Part shown: piece by piece, positions 6,204 to 11,326 of the stretch
Layout: each line of letters starts with the position of its first letter
How positions within the stretch are numbered: position 1 is the first letter of the stretch
Source of the DNA: a virus
Direction: 5' to 3' (one strand)
DNA: 23,312 bases
Virus record (IMG/VR): IMGVR_UViG_3300031963_000950
Location: 1-23,312 of that record
Position numbers and translations under genes: made by a program
The notes under the pieces: generated by a model
Told to the model about the DNA's origin: nothing
What the model saw: the letters and a program-made list of their open reading frames with translations, nothing else
Databases searched by the model: none

Positions 6204-6760
6204 GGGTCATTTTCTGGGGCTAGACCCCAAAACGACCGAATCGCCGTCTCATCAATGAATTGTCGGACTGGCATCAAACGAGCGGCGTGGAGACGTAGCC
6301 GAACGCCATGACCGTAATCATGTTGCTCAGCTTCGCGCATGAACCTGGATCGGGAGCAGACGCCGCCAACGCGGAACACTCCGTCCACTGGATGACGTCG
6401 GTCTCCCAGCATCTGGACAAGGATCGCGGCATGCGACTTGAACGCAGCTTCGTCATCAAAGATCAGCTGTTCCAAGGTTGACGTCTTGGCGTCCCAGGTA
6501 AGACCGAACGCGGTAAAGTCAGCGCCGCTGTCACCAGCCTGACCGATCTCCCAGTTCAAGACTTCATAGCCAAGTCCCAGTGCCTGTACAGCCGCCATCT
6601 CTCCCAGCCTTCCCATCAAGTCCACAGCCTCTGAGCTGCTGTGTCTGTCATACCACTTATCCGTGACCATATGTTCCGCCTTAAATGCTTGCTTCGCAGC
6701 AGTCCAGTCCAAGGCTTTCTTCAAAGCTTCTGCGGTCATCGGTACGTCAACCCAGTTCAT
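6158..6760 (-). CDS. PD-(D/E)XK superfamily nuclease
   Basis: A 200-aa protein. GRLGEMAAVQAL (Glu), GDSGADFTAF (Asp) and WDAKTS (DxK) are spaced like the catalytic residues of PD-(D/E)XK nucleases, which cleave DNA with divalent metal. It overlaps the upstream replication gene by ATGA. About the last 16 residues are encoded by the conserved intergenic element and end at the TAG of its TAGACACCT box, so this tail is probably not part of the original fold. The role is likely DNA processing in replication or recombination; the exact substrate is unknown. Confidence 0.65.
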   Translation of the reverse strand: MNWVDVPMTAEALKKALDWTAAKQAFKAEHMVTDKWYDRHSSSEAVDLMGRLGEMAAVQALGLGYEVLNWEIGQAGDSGADFTAFGLTWDAKTSTLEQLIFDDEAAFKSHAAILVQMLGDRRHPVDGVFRVGGVCSRSRFMREAEQHDYGHGVRLRLHAARLMPVRQFIDETAIRSFWGLAPENDPVGSTESAETVTPNV

Positions 6761-7239
6761 TTGAGCCCTCGCTTTATAATACTTCCAATAAGCTCTGGCT
6801 TAATATAAGTATTAAGTCTCTTGTCTCTAGTGTCTTGTCTCATGTCTCTAGTCTCTTGTCTCCCGCCGTGACTTGGCGTGACATTGACCGTGACAGAGCC
6901 GTTATCAAAACGCTCTGTTTGCGTGACAGACCGCTCCCGATGGCGCTGCTGTCGGAGGGTAGCCGTCGGATCAATCTGGAACTTCGCCCAGTTATCTACG
7001 ACCAGGCGTCCGCCCTCCTCCTTGATCAAGCCGCAGCTCAAGAGCGCCTTCAGGTGCCGATGCAGCCGCTGCGGGGTCAGCGCCTTCAAATGCTGCACCG
7101 ACGCAAAGCCGCCCTGCGGCTTCTGTCGCTTCGCCATCACCCAGATGGTCATGACCAGGCGGAACTCTGAGTCGTTGAGCACCGCGATTCGCGGGTCTTC
7201 AAGAAAGTCTGTAAAGAGCTTCAGATACTGTCCGCGCAT
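6757..7239 (-). CDS. Winged-helix replication initiator-like protein
   Basis: A 160-aa protein. Residues 1-75 look like the winged-helix domain of phage replisome organisers: FTDFLEDPRIAVLNDSEFRL, LTPQRLHRHLKALLSCGLIKE, GRLVVDNWAKFQ. The C-terminal half is a low-complexity, charged linker (RQETRD and RQDTRD repeats) encoded by tandem heptamers that could be the origin, as iterons lie within the lambda O gene. Such proteins bind the origin and load helicase; no helicase gene is visible in the window. Length is short for the group and there is no obvious helicase-interaction domain. The ATG follows GGAGG and lies behind element copy 4. Confidence 0.65.
   Translation of the reverse strand: MRGQYLKLFTDFLEDPRIAVLNDSEFRLVMTIWVMAKRQKPQGGFASVQHLKALTPQRLHRHLKALLSCGLIKEEGGRLVVDNWAKFQIDPTATLRQQRHRERSVTQTERFDNGSVTVNVTPSHGGRQETRDMRQDTRDKRLNTYIKPELIGSIIKRGLK
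6777..6864. other. Candidate replication origin (tandem heptamers plus AT-rich tract)
   Basis: Seven tandem 7-bp units with consensus GTCTCTW lie at 6816-6864 inside the replication gene. Next to them an AT-rich stretch (6771-6815) carries the 8-bp inverted repeat TAATACTT (6777-6784) and AAGTATTA (6807-6814). A 7-bp period is not set by the codon frame, so the repeat is a DNA-level feature. Iterons beside an AT-rich tract inside an initiator gene is the lambda-type origin layout. Four GTGAC copies just beyond (6868-6927) may belong to it. Confidence 0.5.
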
Positions 7240-7275
7240 GTCGCCTCCACTTTCTTTAATCGCCTTCCAAGTTTC

Positions 7276-7343
7276 AGGTGTCTACATACCCGAAACAATT
7301 TTCTCAAGCCTCTGCGTTGCGCGTAGACGGGCTTTTTTGTAAC
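7276..7343 (-). promoter_or_regulatory. 68-bp tripartite intergenic element, copy 4
   Basis: Minus strand: GTTAC (7343-7339), 11 bases, TCTACGCGCAACG (7327-7315), 30 bases, TAGACACCT (7284-7276). The central box is the most diverged of the five, yet all spacings are unchanged. It precedes the replication gene. Confidence 0.7.
7306..7338 (+). terminator. Terminator-like hairpin within element copy 4
   Basis: On the plus strand AAGCC-TCT-GCG pairs with CGC-AGA-GGCTT with two 2-base bulges, followed by a run of six T (7333-7338). By form it would stop rightward transcription, antisense to the genes around it. Confidence 0.5.
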
Positions 7344-7361
7344 ACAACTCCCAAATGGGGC

Positions 7362-7394
7362 GTTGACGGTAGGGAAGACAGCCCTACCGTCAAC
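7362..7394. promoter_or_regulatory. Orphan 13-bp perfect hairpin with AAGACAG loop
   Basis: A perfect 13-bp inverted repeat (7362-7374 with 7382-7394) encloses AAGACAG when read on the plus strand, the same loop as the three promoter leaders. It lies 4 bases past the stop of the annealing-protein gene. No plus-strand gene follows, and no T-run follows on either strand. Confidence 0.7.
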
Positions 7395-7398
7395 TGAA

Positions 7399-8121
7399 TC
7401 AAAACGGCAGATCTTCCAGAGTGTCCTCTGGGACCAGCCGTGTCGGTGGCGCAGCCGCAGCTGAGCGAATCGGATTCTCCTTCGCCCAGGCTAGCGCAGG
7501 CTTCTCATTGCAATACCCAGAGCTGTCTTTCGTGCCGCATGTGTAGAAGGCTGCGTAGGGCTTGCCAACCTTACTGACACCAGCATCGCGGACCTTCCAA
7601 GCAGTGCCATGCACTGGACACGCGCCTCCGTTCCCTCCACTAAGTGCGGAGATCATTGTCCGAACAGCATCGGGGTTTGCAAAGTCTGACGCAATGTCAT
7701 CAATCCGACGCTCCATCGTAATCGGTCCATCCGACTGGACGATTGGCGCGCTAGATCTTTCTGGAGAGTACAGGTCTCGTGCCACACCTAGCTGAACAGC
7801 TGCGCGGCGCAAGGCGTCTGACGCTGCTGACTTTAAAGACTCTGGGTCACGGTCACTGTTCGGATATCCGTAATCTGAATGAGTCACGGTCTTGTCTCCG
7901 ATCCTCGCAGTGATCTTTCCCTTCACAACCGATTTAGACAGATCCGCAACCTTAACTTTGAATGACCAACTCCCAATGCCTAGCACGCTGGTCAGCCGCT
8001 CTGCCACTGCGCGCGAATCAACATAGGTGAACACCATGCCCCCTGGTCCCTGGCGCTTTTTGAGTTGGCTTTCGGGAAACGGTGCAGCTAGCTCTCGCGC
8101 AATCTGATTTTCGTCCTTCAT
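7399..8121 (-). CDS. Rad52-like single-strand annealing protein with SSB-like tail
   Basis: A 240-aa protein of the phage Rad52/Rad22 type. The start PFPESQLKKRQGPGG, then AVAERLTSVLGIGSW, and the signature SLKSAASDALRRAAVQLGVARDLY fit this family, which coats single strands and anneals homologous DNA. Residues about 165-205 hold a zinc-ribbon-like CPVHG, YTCG and GYCN set found in actinophage relatives. The last residues, EDTLEDLPF, closely match the acidic C-terminal tip of bacterial SSB (DDDIPF type), which docks host repair and replication proteins. With the upstream YqaJ-like exonuclease it forms a two-part recombination system. The ATG follows GGAGG and element copy 5. Confidence 0.8.
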   Translation of the reverse strand: MKDENQIARELAAPFPESQLKKRQGPGGMVFTYVDSRAVAERLTSVLGIGSWSFKVKVADLSKSVVKGKITARIGDKTVTHSDYGYPNSDRDPESLKSAASDALRRAAVQLGVARDLYSPERSSAPIVQSDGPITMERRIDDIASDFANPDAVRTMISALSGGNGGACPVHGTAWKVRDAGVSKVGKPYAAFYTCGTKDSSGYCNEKPALAWAKENPIRSAAAAPPTRLVPEDTLEDLPF

Positions 8122-8159
8122 GCTACCTCCAAACTTTCTTCAAGTGCCTGTGAAGATTC

Positions 8160-8227
8160 AGGTGTCCAAGTACCTGGACTTTCTTTTGCGAGCCTCTCCG
8201 TCGTTCCTACACGGTCATTTTTGTAAC
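8160..8227 (-). promoter_or_regulatory. 68-bp tripartite intergenic element, copy 5
   Basis: Minus strand: GTTAC (8227-8223), 11 bases, TGTAGGAACGACG (8211-8199), 30 bases, TGGACACCT (8168-8160). It separates the exonuclease and annealing-protein genes, which are usually tightly coupled in phages. Confidence 0.7.
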
Positions 8228-8244
8228 TCTTCGCCCGAAAGTGC

Positions 8245-9192
8245 CTATACGCCGTCAAGTTGATCCTCCTTATATTTGAAGACGCGCGCCCCTGGGACCT
8301 CTCGTGTGTGCTTCGCAATGATCTCTTGACCGACGCGAGCTTCTTCTGCCACTGCCTTCCAGTCGGTGCGCTGTGAGTTTTTGTTTGCGCGCCATGTCGC
8401 AACCCATCCCGTATTGCCCACGATCCCTTGGCGCTCTCCAATGGCTTCCTTGATTGAGATCGCCAGATTGCTGATCTGCTCATCTAGCAGCCTAGACTCG
8501 TACAGCGCCTGCGAGTACATCGCAGCTACCCGATCAATGCCTGTGTCTGCGGTCGCCCACTCCTCTGACGAATGCGGCTTGACGGCGGCGAGCACGTCAG
8601 AGTCGCGACCATCCAGGGCTGGCGCCGTGCGCGTCTCAACCGCCTTACGGAACAGCTCTGCCTTTCGGAACATCTCTGTCTGCAAGTTGCGGTCAGCCTT
8701 CACGGTCTCTTCGCGGAAGACCAGACCGCCCAGCAAAGCCGCGACGGTCATCTCTTCAAACCCAGAAATCAAGAGCTGCCACTGACATTGGACACTCACG
8801 AATTCTGGGATTCCGATGCGCCATAGCGGACTGGCAGACGTTTTAATTTCCACAATGTGATCCTCTCCCTGGACCATTCGGTCAATGGAGCACATCGCCC
8901 ACGGCACATCTTTAAGCCTTAGCACGCCATTGCTGCGGCGCAGCTTTTTGCCTTCATGCTGCGACTCCCACCAGGTAGCTACTGCGTCTTCAAGGATCAG
9001 ACCACGGTGCGCCGCCTCGCCAACTGGCTCTGGCTGGAACTGCCCAGTCTTCTCCGCGTAAAGCGCAAACGCCGTCTTCCATGGAGACACGCCCATGATT
9101 GCCGTCATGTCTGTCGCCGTGATCCCAGTCTTTCGCAGCTCTAGCCAAGGCTCTGAGCCTTGCGGGGCTGCAACGAATTCATACTGCCTCAC
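8245..9192 (-). CDS. YqaJ-like recombination exonuclease
   Basis: A 315-aa protein. The GTG at 9192 is chosen because GTGA overlaps the upstream stop and AAGGAGG lies just before it; a longer form to 9225 has no ribosome site. The motifs GSEPWLELRKTGITATDMTAIMG, LEDAVATWW, SIDRM and HIVEIKTS follow the order of the YqaJ/lambda-exonuclease branch of PD-(D/E)XK nucleases, with Asp and ExK as metal ligands. These enzymes resect double-strand ends to give single strands for an annealing partner, here the Rad52-like protein encoded next. The C-terminal third is helical with a likely DNA-binding segment (GWVATWRANKNSQ). Used in recombination and concatemer formation in the cytoplasm. Confidence 0.8.
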   Translation of the reverse strand: MRQYEFVAAPQGSEPWLELRKTGITATDMTAIMGVSPWKTAFALYAEKTGQFQPEPVGEAAHRGLILEDAVATWWESQHEGKKLRRSNGVLRLKDVPWAMCSIDRMVQGEDHIVEIKTSASPLWRIGIPEFVSVQCQWQLLISGFEEMTVAALLGGLVFREETVKADRNLQTEMFRKAELFRKAVETRTAPALDGRDSDVLAAVKPHSSEEWATADTGIDRVAAMYSQALYESRLLDEQISNLAISIKEAIGERQGIVGNTGWVATWRANKNSQRTDWKAVAEEARVGQEIIAKHTREVPGARVFKYKEDQLDGV

Positions 9193-9377
9193 TTTGCCTC
9201 CTTCTTGCGATCCGTTTTTGCCCATCCGTCACCAACAAATTGCACCGACGCAGCCGATATCTGGCGGGGCATCCAATGCTGACAGACGGGACAGCGAAGC
9301 TTTGGCTCCGCCGTCATATCTTGCAATACCTCTTCAGAGTGACCGCACTCCTTGCAGAGATAAAGATAGATAGGCAT
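9189..9377 (-). CDS. FmdB-like zinc-ribbon protein (62 aa)
   Basis: MPIYLYLCKECGHSEEV followed by LRCPVCQ matches the FmdB zinc-ribbon family (MPxYxYxCxxCG start, second CxxC about 20 residues later). Members are small nucleic-acid-associated proteins of poorly known role. The C-terminus is basic (TDRKKEAK). Its start overlaps the upstream stop (TAATG), and its stop overlaps the exonuclease GTG. Confidence 0.75.
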   Translation of the reverse strand: MPIYLYLCKECGHSEEVLQDMTAEPKLRCPVCQHWMPRQISAASVQFVGDGWAKTDRKKEAK

Positions 9378-9547
9378 TACAATCCAACGACCCAGACGAA
9401 AAGAAAGAGTAGCCCGATGGCGAGCACGGTTGTGGTAAACCGATCCCGCGCATGTGCCTCAATCAGCTCCGCCTCTCGCTGGTATGCCGTCTTGCGAATC
9501 GGCATGTTGCGATATGTAATCGGCACCGTGCGCCTGCTCTTGCTCAT
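9377..9547 (-). CDS. Small single-pass membrane protein (56 aa)
   Basis: A short gene not obvious by length alone but framed by perfect overlaps: ATGA with the gene upstream and TAATG with the FmdB-like gene. The first 37 residues are basic and soluble (MSKSRRTVPITYRN), then one hydrophobic helix VLAIGLLFLFVWVVGL ends the protein. The N-terminus should face the cytoplasm. Function unknown; early small membrane proteins of phages often block superinfection or alter host membranes. Confidence 0.6.
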   Translation of the reverse strand: MSKSRRTVPITYRNMPIRKTAYQREAELIEAHARDRFTTTVLAIGLLFLFVWVVGL

Positions 9548-9627
9548 GACATGGACCCCAGGGCGAGCAGCAATACCATGGCTGCAATGCCCATGAATAC
9601 GGTTGCGATCTCAGCTAGTACTTTCAT
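9544..9627 (-). CDS. Very small membrane peptide (27 aa)
   Basis: A 27-residue peptide, almost all hydrophobic (VFMGIAAMVLLLALGSM after MKVLAEIAT). GGGAGG lies about ten bases upstream, and ATGA overlaps join it to both neighbours, which supports translation despite its size. It probably inserts as one helix beside the 56-aa membrane protein. Function unknown. Confidence 0.55.
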   Translation of the reverse strand: MKVLAEIATVFMGIAAMVLLLALGSMS

Positions 9628-9791
9628 AGGTCTACCGCCCTCCCTGACTTAGTAACCCTAAAGTAAAACTTCGGGGTCTCATTTGGAATGCTCGCCTTGC
9701 ACGGCTTGCAAATCCGCGTATAGATATTGTTGTTATCCGATGGAACCGTGACAGCCTTGTCACACTTCCAGCAGTTGGTCTTGACCTTCAT
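9624..9791 (-). CDS. Small zinc-finger protein (55 aa)
   Basis: The start at 9791 is chosen for GGAGG seven bases upstream and the ATGA overlap. Two pairs, CWKC and CKPC, about 22 residues apart, make a likely zinc ribbon. The rest is basic and polar. Role unknown; one of several zinc-ribbon-like early proteins in this phage. Confidence 0.6.
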   Translation of the reverse strand: MKVKTNCWKCDKAVTVPSDNNNIYTRICKPCKASIPNETPKFYFRVTKSGRAVDL

Positions 9792-10036
9792 GCTGACACC
9801 TCCACATTCTTTTCGTCGTAGCGATTCACTGCGCCCTGCATCCAGAATGCAAGAGCGTTGAGGCGCCTGGCATCTTTCCATGCCTGATCGCTTCGCTTAA
9901 GGTCCGCACCCTCCAGGTTGCGCGCAGCATCAAAGAGCATCAACGCGGCGTCGCGGAGATTCTCACTAGCTGTCTCAACCTTATCCCTGTTGCTCTCGTT
10001 GATCTCTGTGTTGAAGCTTGGCTTTCGTCCCGCCAT
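9788..10036 (-). CDS. Hypothetical helical protein (82 aa), first gene of leftward operon
   Basis: Not recognised. AAGGAGG lies just before the ATG. The protein is mostly helical with a long amphipathic stretch (NLRDAALMLFDAARNLEG) and an N-terminal basic part (MAGRKPSF). No metal or catalytic motif. It is the first gene after the promoter, operator and leader hairpin at 10062-10119, so it is probably strongly and early expressed. Confidence 0.65.
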   Translation of the reverse strand: MAGRKPSFNTEINESNRDKVETASENLRDAALMLFDAARNLEGADLKRSDQAWKDARRLNALAFWMQGAVNRYDEKNVEVSA

Positions 10037-10061
10037 TTTGTGTGCCTCCTTTTGCCTCTTG

Positions 10062-10080
10062 GACCAGCTGTCTTCTGGTC
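10062..10080 (-). promoter_or_regulatory. Leader hairpin with AAGACAG loop (leftward early operon 1)
   Basis: Minus strand GACCAG-AAGACAG-CTGGTC, a perfect 6-bp stem. It begins about 3 bases after the predicted start of transcription and ends about ten bases before AAGGAGG. The loop is identical to those at 4877-4895 and 10258-10274 while the stem differs. Confidence 0.75.
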
Positions 10081-10089
10081 TCTAGGGAG

Positions 10090-10119
10090 ACTGTACAGGC
10101 GTACCGCCTGGGCTGTCAA
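10090..10119 (-). promoter_or_regulatory. Leftward early promoter with GTAC-N4-GTAC operator
   Basis: Minus strand: TTGACA (10119-10114), 18 bases, TACAGT (10095-10090). The palindrome GTAC-AGGC-GTAC (10093-10104) overlaps the -10. It faces away from the rightward promoter at 10222, forming a divergent control region. Confidence 0.75.
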
Positions 10120-10160
10120 CCCCTAAACCAGCCTTCTGGCATGAATATTTTTTATCCAGT

Positions 10161-10202
10161 CTGGATTGTAACAATAGCCAGGGAAGCTCCTGGATTGTTA
10201 CA
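10161..10202. repeat. Direct repeat CTGGATTGTWACA between divergent promoters
   Basis: CTGGATTGTAACA (10161-10173) and CTGGATTGTTACA (10190-10202) start 29 bp apart, with a small CCAGG/CCTGG inverted repeat between them. They lie midway between the two divergent early promoters and could bind an activator or repressor. The repeat is certain; the role is inferred. Confidence 0.6.
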
Positions 10203-10221
10203 GCGATTTTTGAAACAGGGC

Positions 10222-10250
10222 TTGACAAGCTCCTGGTACGGGCGTACCTT
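10222..10250 (+). promoter_or_regulatory. Rightward early promoter with GTAC-N4-GTAC operator
   Basis: TTGACA (10222-10227), 17 bases, TACCTT (10245-10250). The palindrome GTAC-GGGC-GTAC (10236-10247) covers the spacer and the first bases of the -10. It drives the only plus-strand genes in the window. Confidence 0.7.
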
Positions 10251-10257
10251 ACTGGTA

Positions 10258-10274
10258 TCGGGAAGACAGCCCGA
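10258..10274 (+). promoter_or_regulatory. Leader hairpin with AAGACAG loop (rightward operon)
   Basis: TCGGG-AAGACAG-CCCGA, a perfect 5-bp stem starting at about +1 of the transcript. Only four bases separate it from AAGGAGG. This is the shortest hairpin-to-ribosome-site distance of the three leaders. Confidence 0.75.
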
Positions 10275-10291
10275 ACAGAAGGAGGCAGAAA

Positions 10292-10555
10292 ATGACAAAG
10301 TTTCAGGAGCTTAAGGGACTGATCAAGACGGGGCGATGCGAGCTGTGCAATGGCTTGACAGACATGTCAGCTGGTAGCCGAAACATTCGCATTGTTGCAT
10401 GCGAGCACAATCTTGCAGATGTGTGCGAAGCACTCCTGGAGGCTGGTGTGTACGGCGCAACAAAGTTTGATGCGTTCCGCAAGAAGACCGCAGCTGAGAT
10501 TCGCGATGGCGCCTGGGAAGGCGGAATGTTTGTGATCGCTAAGGAGGCAATCTAA
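10292..10555 (+). CDS. Hypothetical small protein with Cys motif (87 aa)
   Basis: Not recognised. First gene of the rightward operon, ATG six bases after AAGGAGG. CELCNG near residue 16 plus a later CEH and one more Cys could bind a metal. The rest is helical (LADVCEALLEAG) with a basic patch FRKKTAAEI. The divergent position opposite the other early operon suggests a control or early takeover role. Confidence 0.6.
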   Translation: MTKFQELKGLIKTGRCELCNGLTDMSAGSRNIRIVACEHNLADVCEALLEAGVYGATKFDAFRKKTAAEIRDGAWEGGMFVIAKEAI

Positions 10556-10680
10556 TGCCAAGCAAGAAAGTATGCAAGGGATACAACAGAATTAGCTTCA
10601 AGCCTTGCACGGTCTGGGCTGCAAAGGGAAGCGACTACTGCCGAATTCATGCGCTCCGCATGGCAAAGGAGGCAATGTAA
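10555..10680 (+). CDS. Tiny Cys/His zinc-knuckle-like protein (41 aa)
   Basis: A 41-aa gene joined to both neighbours by TAATG overlaps and preceded by AAGGAGG, which supports expression. Its Cys at 7, 18 and 29 and His at 32 (CKGYN, KPCTV, YCRIH) are spaced like a C3H zinc knuckle, and it is basic. Such C/C/C-x2-H motifs are seen in small phage proteins of unknown role that probably bind nucleic acid. Confidence 0.6.
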   Translation: MPSKKVCKGYNRISFKPCTVWAAKGSDYCRIHALRMAKEAM

Positions 10681-11045
10681 TGAGCTGGCGAGCAAACCTA
10701 ACCGACGCTCAGCGCGAGCTGGTCAGCAGGATGGAAGCTGCCCACAACGCGCGCAGGATTACGACGCGAGATACAGAAAACTGCGTCAACTGCGAAGCCT
10801 GGTGGAACGCGTCGGATGCTCACGGCTACACGGTCTGGTGCGACTGTGCCAACGGTCAGCGGCTAAAGACGTTGTATGCCCAGCATCTTCAGGATCAGCT
10901 GCTGGAGCAACAGCGCCAATCAGCAGCAGCTGCGCGCCTTGCCAAGGCTTGCACGCGCTGCGGCGGCTCTGGCGTGTACGGTCACCACGGCACATGCTTC
11001 CGCTGTAACGGAATCGGGGTTGATCCGAAATATCTTAAGAAATAG
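10680..11045 (+). CDS. DnaJ-type zinc-finger-like protein (121 aa)
   Basis: Function unknown. AAAGGAGG lies upstream of the ATG, which overlaps the previous stop. Cys pairs occur in two places: CVNC with WCDC in the first half, and CTRCGGSG with CFRCNGIG near the end. The latter are CxxCxGxG-like repeats as in the DnaJ zinc-binding domain. A glutamine/alanine-rich helix links the two. With no J domain, it is unlikely to be a full chaperone; a zinc scaffold protein is likelier. Confidence 0.65.
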   Translation: MSWRANLTDAQRELVSRMEAAHNARRITTRDTENCVNCEAWWNASDAHGYTVWCDCANGQRLKTLYAQHLQDQLLEQQRQSAAAARLAKACTRCGGSGVYGHHGTCFRCNGIGVDPKYLKK

Positions 11046-11052
11046 AAATGGC

Positions 11053-11093
11053 GCCCTGGACGCGGTGCGGGAGGCACGCGACGCGTCCAGGGC
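11053..11093. terminator. Long hairpin between convergent operons
   Basis: GCCCTGGACGCG (11053-11064) pairs perfectly with CGCGTCCAGGGC (11082-11093), and the loop can form a further GTGC/GCAC stem. It lies 8 bases past the end of the rightward operon and 15 bases past the end of the leftward late operon. It lacks a T-run on both sides, but position and strength suggest a bidirectional stop or a 3' end-protecting structure. Confidence 0.65.
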
Positions 11094-11107
11094 TGGACTG
11101 GCTCGCC

Positions 11108-11326
11108 TTACGGCTCACCAGCATTGTCATCGGGTAGGGAGTTATTCTCTGCTAGGTCCACAATGACCCCAATGCAGTCGCTGCAAATCGCGTGCTCCGC
11201 GACCAGCTGTAAGCCCGTAGCTAGATCCCTACCCAAAACTACGGTGTTAAAGTAAAAGACGCGACCGCGCTCTTCGCACACGTCGCAGATCCCATTGCCC
11301 CCCTTGTCGGTTACTGCGTAAGGCAC
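11108..11326 (-). CDS. Small zinc-motif protein (72 aa)
   Basis: Function unknown. CDVC near residue 14 and CSDC near residue 48 make a plausible zinc ribbon. The tail is acidic (DLAENNSLPDDNAGEP). The GTG start overlaps the end of the metallophosphoesterase gene by 16 bases; no strong ribosome site is seen, so translation may depend on coupling. Last gene of the leftward late block before the convergent hairpin. Confidence 0.5.
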   Translation of the reverse strand: MPYAVTDKGGNGICDVCEERGRVFYFNTVVLGRDLATGLQLVAEHAICSDCIGVIVDLAENNSLPDDNAGEP

